Positions 1 through 11,970 of a DNA stretch of 64,000 nt are shown here, piece after piece. This DNA is from Uranotaenia lowii (taxonomy: Eukaryota > Arthropoda > Insecta > Diptera > Culicidae): contig NC_073691.1 of NCBI RefSeq assembly GCF_029784155.1, positions 145,082,496 to 145,146,495 on the forward strand, read 5' to 3'. Numbering within the stretch: the stretch's first letter is position 1; each line of letters starts with the position of its first letter. A program made the translations under genes and the position numbers. The notes under the pieces are model-generated. The model ran no database searches. It saw nothing but the letters and a program-made list of their open reading frames with translations, and had not been told where the DNA came from.

Positions 1-342
1 AATTTAACATCTATTACTCGATTTTTTAATTTTTTTATGAGAATCCAAAACTTTAAAAAACTCTTTCAAGATGTTAAAAACAATGTCAACATCAATTTTT
101 TATCATTCAATGATAACTTTATTACAGTATATTGAAATTAAAATTGAATGAGTGTTGTGGTATACAAATGTTGCATCTAGCCCTGCTTTTGCATGATGCC
201 CCGTTTGACGGTATTTAAGAAACCATTTCCGACTCCATAAACCTATTCATACAGCACTTCACATTAATCGGTTCAGTAGTTTTCAAGTGTATAGGGAACA
301 GACAGACAGACGGAAATTCATTTGATAAATAAATAATAAAAA
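1..342 (-). mobile_element. Helitron-like family 2, 5' end (partial)
   Basis: Read on the minus strand, this stretch runs from an AT-rich leader through three CTGT-type units, then the phrase complementary to cggttcagtagttttc. The same leader, CTGT microsatellite and phrase recur at about 51700-51781. Small insect Helitrons commonly start with a TC plus AT-rich leader and such a microsatellite. The body would continue past the left edge of the window. The exact 5' base is not clear. Confidence 0.45.
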
Positions 343-779
343 CGTTAAAATTTCGATATTGATTGATAAACAATGTATTTTTCATATTTAACATGAACCA
401 TGATTTCGAATACATTGCTTACCTTTTTTCGAATACATTGCTAGCCTTTTTTGCTTAATAAAAAAGAAATTATTTTTCAAAATGTAAAAAATCCTTTTTT
501 TTTTTTTGTAAACAGACAGAACTTGGGACAATTACTTTATTAGAAAAATAAAAAAAATGCCAAATGATATCTATAAACTAGAAAACCTATCCATTTATTT
601 TTTTCTTTTTAGCTTTTATAATGAAGAAGTTATAAAGTAATGAAAAAAAGCGGCTCATCATACCCAACGCTCCCCTACATATAACACAATTTGATTAATT
701 TACAATTGATTTTCATCTGATATTGTACACAAACATATTTTAACACAATTAAATGATGCTTCACATTGGTTGGCAGGTT
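343..779. other. AT-rich gap, nothing recognised
   Basis: The stretch is AT-rich with poly-T runs and no convincing coding frame, terminal repeat or RNA signal. Confidence 0.4.
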
Positions 780-1193
780 TTGTTACATTTGCTTGAGAAA
801 TTGTATTAAAAATTTCCTGTGTAAGAAAGGGGGCGGGGGTGCCTTACAAGTTTAATTGTAGAAAAAATGTTACAGAACTCAAACGATTTTCAATCGATAG
901 TGATCAATTTTTTTTCATTTAATAGGATAATTTATTATATAATTGTAATAAAAATCCCTCCCATTTTTTGTGAAGAGTGGTTCTCATATACAACCAACAT
1001 TAAGCATTACACCAATCGAAACATTTCTGAGTGATATTTATCATAACTGCTAGAGAACGAGTTTTGACATAGTTAGATGATTTGTTATTTTGAAAATATT
1101 CTCTGATTATTGTGAAAGGGGGCTCGCATCCCAAACAAATTACTAGCAGAATTTCTCTTTTATATAAATTTTGGCACTCGAAATAAGAGGGTA

Positions 1194-2122
1194 AAGCATG
1201 GATCACGTAAAATCTGGACGCACTAAAAAGGGTCTATCTCGGATCTATGTAAACGAAATAAAATTGTTTTGTAATCAAAATGTAGGGTTTTTTTTGCACT
1301 TCAAAGGAAAAAAATTCTTCCGATGTTGTTTTGATGAAATTTCGAACTGTTCGTCGAGAACCACTCATCATAGTTTGGACCTCCTATTCACTGACCTCAG
1401 CGGCCATTCACTGCCCCCAGCGGCCATTTTGTTCCACAATCTCTTCATCTCTGTTGCATCCCGAGTCGTCCTACCTTTCTTCTTCATCTTCTGCTTGACA
1501 ATTGCCCAAAATTTTTCGAATGGGCGGAATTGAGGGCAGTTGGGTGGGTTGATGCCCTTTTCGACAAAATCCACCCGTTGGCTCGATACCACTGTAGCAT
1601 CTCTTTGCTGTAGTGGCAACTTGCCAAATCTGGCGAAAACTTCACTGGTCCTTTGTGAGATCTAATGTACGAAAAAAAAACGTTTTTTAAGGCACTCCTC
1701 CTTGTACATTTCGGAGTCCATGGTCTTGTTTTTCACAAAAACCGGGGTTTTTCGTCCACAGCTGCAAATACCTTGCCACATCAAACAGTTTCTTGCCAAC
1801 TTATCGGCAAAAACGAATTTGAACTTGGCGGGGACATCACCCATCACCCTAAAATTTTTGGCCAGGAAGCCACCCAAAATCATATTTCACGATTTTTGAT
1901 CCAGACCACGTCGGGTATTTGACGTGGGTGTCCAAAATTAATTTTTGCCTCGCGGCTTCCATTACGTGTAACTTTATTAGAACAAAACTAATCGTTAAGG
2001 AATTTTCAGCACTGATAGAGGAAACATTTCCGAACAAAGTACTGTCAAACATTCCAAATCCGACTACTAGGAGCGCTATCATATAATAAACAGTGCGTTC
2101 AGATTTTGAATAATCCATGCTT
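1194..2122 (-). mobile_element. mariner-type transposon (ITmD37E-like), internally deleted
   Basis: The ends are inverted repeats of about 30 bp: the left begins AAGCATGGATCACG and the right ends in the complement of AAGCATGGATTATTC, both followed by a shared ATCTGRACGCAC. The element is flanked by TA on both sides (1192-1193 and 2123-2124), the duplication expected for Tc1/mariner. At 929 bp it is shorter than the usual 1.3 kb. The transposase remnants are on the minus strand. Confidence 0.85.
1368..1890 (-). pseudogene. mariner transposase remnant
   Basis: Two minus-strand frames hold recognisable transposase pieces. The upstream one (about 1883-1662) contains ADKLARNCLMWQGICSCGRK and NKTMDSEMYKEEC. 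The downstream one (1619-1368) contains VDFVEKGINPPNCPQFRPF followed by EKFWAIVK, the region of the last catalytic acidic residue in ITmD37E and related mariners. The frames are offset, the N-terminal DNA-binding part and first catalytic aspartate are missing, and there is no continuous frame. It is a dead copy. The same family recurs at about 57200-58190, where the N-terminus survives instead. Confidence 0.8.
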
Positions 2123-2870
2123 TATTTGAGTACAAAAAATATATCTTTGTTGATTTGAGATCCTTCTATCTTTCTAGAGGGAGAAGCAGAAATGGGGGGG
2201 GGAGTTGGTTTCTCATACATTTTTATGCATAACTTGAGAACTGTTCGAGCAAATTTGATGGTAAATATTTGAAAACAATAAATAATTTGATGATTGTTTG
2301 CAGTCCCCCTCCACTCTTCCATCCCCTTTTTTCCAAAGGTGAAATGGAAAAAGGGAGGGGAGTTCTCATACAGTTTTTTACATAGCTGATCAAGTAAATG
2401 GAACCAAATTTGGCATGGGAGGGTATTTAAGTACGATAAATATTTCTATGATGATCTGGATTACATATTGAAAAAGAATTTTTCATGGTAGGGTTATTGG
2501 ATACGAGAAATGTTTATAGGACTGCTTGAGATTCCTCGTTTCTATAGTGGATAACTACTTTTATCTAATCAAGCAAAAGAGGATTTTTTTTATTGGGGGT
2601 TATTAGGATATGAGAAATATTTCTATGATGATTCCAGACCCCTCCGTCCATACAGAGGGGAGAAAGAAGGGAAAAAGGCTCTCATATAGTTTCTCTTATA
2701 GTCATACAAGGCATCTTTCCCTTCTTTCAGCGGGGAGACAAGAGAAAGAGGGAGGCTTTTTTATATTTTTTTAGCATTACTTGAAAACTAATAAAGCAAA
2801 TTTAGCCAAATAATGCATATAATACTATTTAGCTACGAAAAATGTTGCTATGTTGATTTGAAACTTGCTC

Positions 2871-5376
2871 GAAAACAATGATTGAAAAAACAAATTAAAG
2901 ATAAGGTTTTGAAAGCAGATATAAAAGATCTTTCAAGCAGATTTGAATTAATCTTCTTAGTATTGCAATTCGAAGCTTAAAATTAGTTGCAGCTTCCTTT
3001 TTAAAGAACAATTTTGAAATTTAAATTTGCCGTACTGTTAAAGCACACCAAGTCAGCTAAAATGAAATAAAATAAAATTCTATGGCAACGTTCGTTATTT
3101 TGGCAACACTTGTCAAAACAAACAAATCAAAATGAGCCATTGATCTATTCTTGTGAGCGACAGACGTGTCTGATTGAATCTCTGATTTTTTTTTCTGAGA
3201 TTCGTAAGAATCGTAAAATATCGACAGACTGTACAATTGAATAAATTGAAGTTGAACAATGTATTGAAGTATGGATTTATTTGCATTTAAGTTCAAATTC
3301 AGTCACGCTCTTACAAAAATTGGGTGACTTTCACAAGTTTTTGAAGATTAATGATCGAGCTTGCACATTTGTTCATCTGTGCACAGCTATGATATCTCGT
3401 ATTCCACATTCAGTCTGATTGGTCGAAATCCATTCTATCTTCATTCTTTAACCCTAATCCCAATTTTTCGTTCACATTACGAAAAAGACAACGGTTTCTC
3501 AGATTGTTTTTCTTTTATATATTAACCATATCAACCTTATCTTCAAAACTGTTCTCGTAAGCCAGCTCATTGCGCTACCGAACTTCTTTTTTTAATTTCC
3601 TCTCCAAATCAAGTCACCCCCAAAAGCGCGCAAAAGCCCAATGCAGCTTTTGCACAACCTTGAACCATCATAATGAGTCCCGCGTTTCATTCAACCACTA
3701 AAAAGGACATCGACCAGCTTAACCGAAGTCATCGATTCCTGAGGCCTACTCACACGCATTGTTAACTATCAGAACCTAGACAGGACAAGACAAGACATGA
3801 CGAAAATTAAGCTTTTTGCCACCAACCCCTCTCCGCCCCTAAATGGCGGCTTCTAGCCCGGTTTGAGCGACAAATTGCGGGAAGGGAGCCGGGGCGGGGC
3901 AGCTGATGGATTTTCATGGTTCGCCACAAGTTTTGAGTCGAGTTTCATGATGGTCCAAACCGAGGCACAAAACCTGTCCGAAGCATTCTTGGCTCACGAA
4001 CAAGAAGAAGATTGGGAGGTACGTCGACAAAGTAGTTTTTATTCTTGGCATTTTCATCAATGCTGTTGACCGAGCAGACGATAGATCGATCGATCGCCAT
4101 CACAGGTGATGATGGATCTCCGGTAGGTTGTAATTAATCCGATTGGGTCCAAGGTGGGAAACGCCGGGCTGGTGAGGGTGCTGGGGATCGGACCTTGATT
4201 TCTTGATTGGTACATCCATTAAAGGTTGAGGCAGGCCACATCGATTGTGCATTGGAACCTGATGCTGCTGATGATGATGGCTCTCGCGCATACACGAAAG
4301 ATTCCGCGAGTTGAGTAATTGCTGATTTAATTTTTATTACATACTAGGTTGACGACACATACCCGATTCAGGCTATCGAATTCCCGCGAGAATGGACGTT
4401 TGTCGACGTTCTGGGTCCTAGAGTGCAGCGCGATGGCTTCGGTGATTGACATTCGTTGGCCTTCCAGGTGAACGCCATTTTGTTTGGAGCTGCAGTTTCA
4501 GGGGCTAGAAAAATCTAAATCTTTATAGCAGCTTCCAGTTGTCCTCACCGTACCTGAATCAATCAGCAGCGTTTGACATGACAATTGAAATTCGATCGAC
4601 CCCGAGCTCGCAACAGTTGCAAAATCGAGCACCTTACATGGAACGGTCGTCATGCTTCCATAAATTCAAACATTAGCGTGAGCGTTTAGAAACAAACCAT
4701 ACACAGGCCAGATCATAAAGCAATAAATAACTGAACCATTTTTTTTTGCTACACTTTGGGCATGTAAACACTTGCCCCTCGCTCCCCCTTGAACTAGCTT
4801 GGGTCGCATTGATCCGTTGCTTGTGGCTCCTGCGGGTAGCTCGAGTTGGCCCTGAATTTATGGGACTTGCTTGATCTCAACGATCGATTTGGGTTCTCAA
4901 GTGGTGGTTGCAGCTTCAAAGGTCGTTCTGGGAAAAACACTTAACTGGACGACCTCCGAGTATCAAGTGTACTTGTGAAATTCCTGCTCAGGACAAGTGC
5001 TAGGGACAAACTTTTCAATAGCGTTCACAGAGGATTTTCTTACGCGTTTTTTCACGGATTTCTACACGGTTTTCGAGAGTTAGCTCAGTTTTTTTTCGCA
5101 AAGAACATGGTATCTAAAAGAAAAAATCCTGTTTAAAGAAACACACTTAGAATTTTTTTTAGAGCTTGAAAATTCTTAGCTCTGAGCTTTGGAAAATGAG
5201 GCCTGAGTCTAAAACCTAAGACTTGAGATAAAGAATCTGGTACATGAGACTTAAGACGTCTCAAACTTCTCAAGGATCTATGCGCATTTTATGCTTTAGC
5301 AAAACTACTTTAAATCTAACATTCGAAATAGTCGGCCCAAATTTGACGACGTCTTTGAAGCTAATTCTATAAGATA
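2871..5376. other. Apparently unique DNA, locally GC-richer, no confirmed gene
   Basis: From about 3540 to 5000 the base composition becomes more balanced and none of the window's repeats occur. Short ORFs at 3863-4069 (plus) and 4100-4291 (minus, rich in H, Q and P) have no recognisable motif. The stretch could be intronic, regulatory or intergenic host DNA. I see no convincing splice-bounded exon. Confidence 0.35.
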
Positions 5377-6434
5377 TATTAAAATAGAGATGTACCGAAT
5401 ATTCGGCGCCGAATACCGCCAAAAAACCGGTAAGCCGAATATTCGGCTCACCGAATAGTTGAGCTAAGTATTCGGCCGAATAGGCCGAATAGGCCGAATA
5501 TTTATTATTTAAAATTTATACAAAACAGACATCTCAAATTTTTCAACTGATTTTGGATAGTTTATTAAATATCCAAAGGTAATGTTGAAAAACCTTCAAA
5601 ATTATCAAATACTCATGGTTTCAGTAAAACATTTCAGATATATTCGTGCATTTTTTTACTGTAGATAGCTTCATACTTTGATTATCGTTTATTCCAAACT
5701 TTTTGATATATCCGGGCTAAATAAACCAAATAAAGAATTCGAGAAAAGTTAAATCTGACCGAGATGGCCACATATTTTTTTTGAATTTTCCGGATTTTAC
5801 CCAGGTTTATTCAGATTTTATTGCTAAATGAAGTAAAAAAAAATCAAATATCTCTTTGAAAATTTTTAAATACTGTTTTAAACCGACTTTTTAGAGTAAA
5901 CTAATTTTTAGATACGATTTGAACACTGCTTTTGTAAATCGATGAAAACATGAAATTTCAAGTACTTTTATATCTTTCACCTCTTGTATGTTAAGACAAT
6001 AATGCCTAGTTTCTGTTCAGATTTTCCATTTTTTAAAACGTTTTTCAAAATATCGTACAAACCCGGCCGTGTGGTTACGTGTCGTGGAAAGTATTGTATG
6101 CTTAAGGTTAAAGATCATCGTTCTTTTTGGGAACTATTTCGAAGACATCTAGCAAATATAAAACATTCATCTAATTCGATATAATTCGATATCGGACGAT
6201 TTAAAAAAAGGCAATTTCAAAAAGCTTACCAAGTGTTTTGACATGTTTTGTCCCAGATTTCACTAGAATCCAATCTCTTTTGAGATAAACGTCCAAGAAG
6301 CGACAAGTCATCTGATGTCCTTTCAGCTGATGGTGACATTTTGAAAATTAAAGAGACGTCTACTTAAAAAAGATCTGATACATCTGGTTAGAAATAATCG
6401 ACTTAAAAACACGAGGGACATTAAGATGACAGAA

Positions 6435-7740
6435 GAAGCCTTATATACCCTTACACAAAAACTAGAAAAGACTGTAGAGGCAAAAGAAATAGCACTCGCT
6501 TCTTTTTTAGACATTAAAGGGGCATTCGACAACGCATCTCACACTTCAATCGAAACAGCTATGAAAAGACGAGGGTGCCACTCGGCAATTGTTAACTGGA
6601 CTAGTGCGATGCTATTAAACAGAACCATTTATGCAAGCTTGGGAGGACTTACAATCAAAGCCACACCAACGAAGGGATGTCCCCAAGGCGGGGTTCTATC
6701 ACCGTTGTTGTGGTCCTTGATAGTGGACGACCTCCTAAACAAACTTGTATCCATGGGATTCGAAGTTATTGGCTTTGCAGACGACGTAGTTATTATAGTT
6801 CGGGGAAAACATGAGAATGTGCTGTCTAATAGAATGCAAACTGCACTCAACTACGCACTATTTTGGTGCAGGGAAGAGGGACTAAACATAAACCCTTCCA
6901 AAACTACTGTGATAGCCTTCACTAGGAGACGAAAAATTACACTAAAACCTCTAACATTAGATGGGGAAGTGTTAAACCTCGAATCACAAGTGAAATATTT
7001 AGGCATAGTACTAGACTCAAAGCTATCATGGAACCCACAGATAGAGCATGTAATCGCTAAGGCTACAACAGCTCTATGGGTCTGCCTCAAAGGAGTAGGG
7101 AAAAAATGGGGACTACAGCCGAAAATTATCTACTGAATATTTGCAGCTATTATAAGACCCAAAATCTCTTATGCCTCCTTAGTATGGTGGACCAAAACTA
7201 TGCAAATTACGGCCCAGAAAAAACTAGCGAAGCTCCAAAGACTAGCAACGCTAGCTATAACTGGCGCAAAGCGAAGCACACCGAATGAGGCTCTAAATGC
7301 ACTACTAAATATTCTGCCTCTACATCAATTCATTGAGTTAGAGGCGGAACGTAGTGCCTTGAGACTCTCCAAACACAAAACTCTCTATGAAGGAGATCTT
7401 ACAGGACACCTCAAAATCCTAAAGAAATTTAAATTAAACTCACTTATTGTCAAAAATGATGACTGGATGGAGCCCATTTTCAACCTAGACATACCATACA
7501 ATGTAACTATCAATGATAGGGACGTGTGGGAGTCAGGTGGACCTGCGGTTCCTCCCAGATCGATCCTATTCTTCACTGATGGGTCAAAAATGGATAAAAG
7601 AACTGGGGCAGGGGTTTTCGGACCTAGACTCAGGATCTCAATTCCTATGGGAAACTGGCCAACAGTATTCCAAGCTGAAATTCAAGCAATTCTAGAATGC
7701 ACTTTAGCCTGTTTGAAAAGGGGATACAGGTACACAAGTA
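6435..7740 (+). pseudogene. reverse transcriptase and first half of RNase H
   Basis: One frame runs from the truncation to the MITE. It contains FLDIKGAFD (first RT catalytic aspartate), GCPQGGVLSPLLW and GFADDVV (the catalytic pair), then the RT thumb. A TGA at 7134-7136 replaces what is probably a tryptophan in the phrase KIIY-IFAAIIRPKISYASL, after which the same frame continues. RNase H begins with TDGSK and an E in FQAEIQAI, two of its catalytic acids. The ATG at 6426 lies in the duplicated target site, so it is not the element's own start. The copy is inactive through truncation, the stop and the insertion. Confidence 0.87.
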
Positions 7741-9335
7741 CAGTGAACGAAATAAGAATAGAACCACTATGTGTTTTGCTTGTTAAAATATGAATGTTTG
7801 AAAATCACCAAAACTTTGTTCTATAAATTGTTCTGAATTGCTCAACGGATAAATCAAGCATAAGTTTACTTTTTTTTGGACGTTGCAATTGGCGTTGAGG
7901 ACCAAAACTATGGAAAAAGGGTGCGAAATAAGAATAGAACCACTTGTGTTTTTTCAACAAAAACAAGATTATTTCTAAAAATTTACTGTGTAAAAGTGAA
8001 TAATAATGCTTCTACGAATTATTCGAATAGTTTACTGTATTTTAAGGAGTTTTCTAGAATTTCAAAGATTTTCAAAGGTTTTAAAAGGGGGTTTCAAGAG
8101 ATGCTCCTCTAGCGTTTAGGAATTTGATACTTGAGCTATAATACTTTATCAAACTGCTTTATTTCTTCATCATCATTCATAAGTATGATGCAAATTGACG
8201 AAACATAAATTTGATGATGAATTTGAAGAAAAAAATAGGCTTCAAATTTAAAAATACTAATGTTTTTAAATAGTCAAACGCTATTTTTCTAGTTTTAAGT
8301 CATAGATGGCAGCACTATCTTGCAATTAAACCGAATTGATGCCCATTTTCGAATATTTGGGATTAATTCAGGTGTGCTGGATGATTTTGGTCAAGAAATA
8401 AGTACTTGGTACCGTATGACCGCCTTGGAAATTCTAAGATCACAATATCAAAAAATAAGAATTTCATCAAGGACCCATAAAAGTGAATTTCCTGGACCGA
8501 TAATCAGAATAATTTTGTACTTTCCGATGGAGCTTGATGAACCAGATAAATAGCAGTATTATTGGTATGATTTGAAATTGAATCGGAAGTTGAGATGTGT
8601 AGGAATTTTGGCGGTGTTATATTCTTGTGCTGGTGTTTTTTTTTTGCAAATCCGGAAAAGATTTCTGCAGCGTGAACTCCAACAAAACTGTGTTGGAAAA
8701 CTACATCGAAATGATGAATATGGGCCTAAATTAACCTGAAAAATCAATATTGAGAATTAATTTGGTATTAACGGCAAGATAGTGCTGCCATCTATGACTT
8801 GAAACTGGAAAAAGTTATGTTTATTGAAAAAAAAAATCTAAGTTTATGAATACCAACCTGTTTTTCTGATTTAAAATAAACCGAAAATGTTTGATTCATC
8901 ATTTCACGTCATTTTAATGAACAAAGTAAGTAGTTTGGTAAAGAATTATAGCTCAAATATCAAATTCCTTAGATCTAGAAGAGCATCTCTTAAAACACCA
9001 TTTTAAACCCTTTGAAAATCTAGAAAATTCCTTAAAATGCAGTGAACTATTCAAATAATTCGTAGAAGCATTATTATTCACTTTTACACAGTAAATTTTT
9101 AGAAATAATCTTATTTTTGTTGAAAAAACACAAGTGGTTCTATTCTTATTTCGCACCCTTTTTCCATAGTTTTGGTCCTCAACGCCAATTGCAACGTCCA
9201 AAAAAAGTAAACTTATGCTTGATTTATCCGTTAAACAATTCAAAACAATTTATAGAAGAAAATTTTGGTGATTTTCAAACATTCATATTTTAACAAGCAA
9301 AACACATAGTGGTGCTATTCTTATTTCGCTCACTG
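7741..9335. mobile_element. long-inverted-repeat TA MITE (Tc1/mariner type)
   Basis: The ends are CAGTGAACGAAATAAGAATA and its near complement, flanked by TA at 7739-7740 and 9336-9337. The arms are long: most of 7741-8345 is mirrored in 8755-9335, with a central loop of about 400 bp. Each arm has a second internal copy of the 20-base box CGAAATAAGAATAGAACCA about 175 bp inside the first, an IR/DR arrangement as in some Tc1-like elements. Short ORFs in the arms (7876-8112 and 8953-9243) are mirror images and not genes. A deleted relative lies at 49090-49729. Confidence 0.9.
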
Positions 9336-9337
9336 TA

Positions 9338-10053
9338 TCTGCATGTTCTCTGACAGACAGGCTGCTCTCCGAGCACTAAGTACGTTCACATGTTACTCCA
9401 AACTAGTTTGGGAGTGTATAGTTGCACTAAGAAACCTGGCCATAAGGAACAGAGTATCTTTATTCTGGGTACCAGGCCACTGCGGTATCCTAGGGAACGA
9501 AGAAGCAGACCAACTAGCTAGGGAAGGATCTCAGGGACTGTTGATTGGACCTGAACCTTTCTGCGGAGTATCGAGAAGTGCCTTGACTATGGAGCTCAAG
9601 AACTGGGAAAGCACCACTATTGTTTCCAACTGGAAAACAGCGGAGGGAGCAACTCAGGCAAAAAGATTCGTTGAACCAAGCGCACGACTCTCAAAAAACA
9701 TGTTGAACTTAAGTAAGCACGAATTAAGTACTTACACAGGTCTCTTGACCGGACATTGTCCAACAAAACAGCATCTCAAAAGGATAAACATAATTCTGAA
9801 CGATGACTGTCGGTTCTGCGGGTTCGAAAAAGAAACTGCAGAGCATCTTCTATGCAACTGCTGCGCCCTCCTTAAGAGGAGAGAGCGTGTTCTTGGGGCA
9901 AAGTTAATAAGCGCACAAGACATATGGTTGCATATCAGCCCTAAGAAGGTTATATCATACATCTTTGATATTATACCCGATTGGGATAAAATGCTTAGTC
10001 AGCAATCAACTGTCACTCCAATCAATAGTGCAGGTGAACCTGACAGCATATAG
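9338..10053 (+). pseudogene. RNase H second half and C-terminal zinc finger of the retrotransposon
   Basis: The frame resumes directly after the MITE if the duplicated TA is counted once. SDRQAALRALS carries the third RNase H acid, LFWVPGHCGI and GNEEADQLAREGS carry the conserved histidine and last aspartate, and CRFCGFEKETAEHLLCNC forms a CCHC-like finger typical of the C-terminus of R1/LOA/I-type ORF2. It stops at 10053 in front of a short 3' UTR. The exact resumption shows that the MITE inserted cleanly and after the retrotransposon. Confidence 0.88.
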
Positions 10054-10311
10054 TAACGCGGGGTAAACACCACAATAGATCAACTACTGGTCGCAGTGGG
10101 CTCTCCCCTACAGGAAAAAAAAAAGATGACAGAAATAAAAGATTTCTATTAGAAATAGCAGTAGAAATAAAAGTTTTTCTATTAAAAACTAAACAGAATA
10201 TTCGACCGAATATTCGGCCGAATATTCGTTTGGCCGAATAGTTGAAAAGGTCAATATTCGGTATTCGGCCGTTCGCCGAATACCAATATTCGGTACATCT
10301 CTATATTAAAA

Positions 10312-10645
10312 CATCCAACAGAATAGTTTTATTCGACCTGACGTAGCTTTAAGAAAGCCTTCAGAACTCTCTTCGAACTACCTACAGATCTTTTAAAACT
10401 ACGTCATGGAATCTGATAGGAATTTCATTCCGTTTTTTTTCTCGTGTTACCACTTACTCTCTCAAGCATATGGTGATTGGCGAAGATTGCATTTCAATAA
10501 TTTTAAAAATACTTTCGTTTTTTCATATTTTAGTATGAAACTTTTGGCAACCTAAGATTTCTGGTGAAATATATACAAAATAGCATAAAAAATAAGCGCG
10601 CCTAAAAGATAATCAAGCATGACCACATTTTAAGCATTTTTTTAA
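10312..10645. other. Short spacer between two transposons
   Basis: This is AT-rich DNA between the hAT right duplication and the left TTAA of the next element. No gene or repeat is recognised, so it may be host sequence. Confidence 0.4.
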
Positions 10646-10661
10646 TTAACACTAGAAGGAC

Positions 10662-11840
10662 TGTGTTCCAGAATAACTCAGGAGTACCACAAGGCAGCAA
10701 CATCGGACCTCTTCTTTTCTGCATTTATTACAAAGATGTAACATACGCTCTTCCATCCGGGTGTAGAATGTTGTATGCTGATGACTTGAAAATTTATCGG
10801 AAAATTGAAAGCTACAGCGACTGTATGGAATTGCAGCAAATGTTGAGTAAATTTCTGGAGTGGTGTAAATTGAACTGCTTAACGGTCAGTGTGGCGAAAT
10901 GCAATGTAATCAGTTTTACTCGGAAAAAGAATCCACTGACTTGGAATTACACTCTCCAAGATTCCACTCTTGAACGAGTTTCCGTTGTGAAGGATCTAGG
11001 TGTACTGTTGGATTCCAAAATTACATTTGAAAATCAACTAAATTACGTCGTAGCCAAAGCGAATAGGACTTTAGGATTTATTTTGCGAACCACTAGGGAA
11101 TTCACCAATCCACAGTGTCTACGAACTCTATATTGTGCATTAGTTCGCTCGCACCTGGAATCTGCAGCAGTCGTCTGGTGCCCTAGCCATGACACCTGGG
11201 TCAGTAGAATCGAATCCGTACAATCCAAATTTACTCGCTCAGCACTCCGAATTTGCCCCTGGCCAGTCCCGGAAGAATCTCCTACGTATTCACAGCGATG
11301 CTCCTGGTTGAATCTGGATACCCTCGCTAACCGACGTGAATACTTGAAGGCGGCGTTTGTTGGAAAATTGCTGCTCGGTGACATCGATGCGCCAAACATT
11401 CTTGCGAGAGTCGACTTCAACGTGGTGCCTAGACAACTGAGAACGCGAGAATTTCTACGGCTAGGATTTCATCGAACACTCTACGGTCAGAATGAGCCTA
11501 TTCGTTCCATGTGTGCAGTATTCAACAATGTATGTAGTGAATTCGATTTTAATTTAACGAGTGATATGTTTGTGAACCGCTTACGAGCTACAATGCTAAG
11601 TTAATTTTTGTTTTGTATTCTGTTTGATGTTAGATCTTAGTATTGCTTTTATTTTGTAAATCAGTAGTATTAGTTTTTAAATTCTGTTAATTATTGTATC
11701 GTCTATGCTATCTCCACTGATGGGTTTTTGTGCCTTGTGCTTTTCCCATCATATCCATTTAGACCTCTGGTCCGATGGATTAAGAAATAAACAATAAACA
11801 AACAAACAAACAAACAATAAACAATTGAATATAACTATTC
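10662..11840 (+). mobile_element. CR1-like non-LTR retrotransposon, 3' fragment
   Basis: This insert lies between two copies of GGAC (10658-10661 and 11841-11844) and splits the left terminal repeat of the TTAA element. It contains the C-terminal part of a reverse transcriptase, a 3' UTR of about 200 bp, and an end made of AATAAA-type words and an AAAC-type repeat, as is usual for CR1/Jockey-group tails. The short target duplication is only four bases, so the exact boundary is approximate. Confidence 0.8.
10663..11604 (+). pseudogene. CR1-like reverse transcriptase C-terminal half
   Basis: This is a 313-codon open frame. Residues 7-16 are GVPQGSNIGP, residues 38-41 are YADD (catalytic pair), then comes VVKDLGVLLDSKITF and the long thumb region with LYCALVRSHLESAAVVW. 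It lacks the endonuclease and the first part of the RT palm because of 5' truncation at insertion. The first ATG is simply the first in-frame methionine. The same domain order, with related motifs, is seen in the longer element at 29229-31922. The frame is undamaged, which suggests a fairly young insertion. Confidence 0.85.
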
Positions 11841-11970
11841 GGACCGTGACCAGTCAAAATGACTGGTAGTAGGGAAATTTTTTATTACATATTATTTTGA
11901 ACTTTTATCTTTTGATACTATTTTGTAACTTGTACTATAATATTTTTAATATAAGATGGAAATATTTTTT

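Larger units (their letters stand above)
780..2870 (+). repeat. Degenerate Helitron-2-type minisatellite, split by a mariner
   Basis: Recurring phrases of the type gagaaatatttctatgatga, G-rich blocks such as ggggggggagttgg, and cataacttgagaactgttcg are spaced roughly 100-200 bp apart. They match in reverse complement the repeated units of the family 2 Helitron at 50417-51781, so this copy is in plus orientation. The mariner at 1194-2122 lies inside the block. No clean ends are visible, so this is an eroded fragment. Confidence 0.4.
6435..10122 (+). mobile_element. 5'-truncated RNase-H-bearing non-LTR retrotransposon
   Basis: The copy starts abruptly in the reverse-transcriptase domain and ends after ctctcccctacagg with an A tract. 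It is bounded by a 12-bp direct repeat aagatgacagaa at 6423-6434 and 10123-10134, the signature of target-primed reverse transcription. RT with an FADD box followed by RNase H and a C-terminal CCHC-like finger fits the R1/LOA/I group; the exact clade is inference. A MITE at 7741-9335 splits it. A second short 3' copy lies at 50053-50407. Confidence 0.88.
5385..10303. mobile_element. non-autonomous hAT element with nested insertions
   Basis: Both ends are TAGAGATGTACCGAATATT in inverted orientation (the inner bases diverge), flanked by an identical 8-bp direct repeat tattaaaa at 5377-5384 and 10304-10311, as expected for hAT. The terminal regions contain several copies of ggccgaata/tattcggcc, plausible transposase-binding sites. 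No hAT transposase is present; once the nested retrotransposon is subtracted, only about 1.2 kb of AT-rich filler remains, so it is MITE-like. Confidence 0.9.

Noticed and set aside
1198..1533. 111-codon plus-strand frame
   Set aside because: It overlaps the mariner element, where the transposase motifs lie on the other strand.
7876..9243. Two similar frames starting MDVAIGVEDQN on opposite strands
   Set aside because: They are mirror images produced by the inverted arms of the MITE, not a gene pair.
11043..11420. 125-codon minus-strand frame
   Set aside because: It is the shadow of the CR1-like RT frame on the plus strand.
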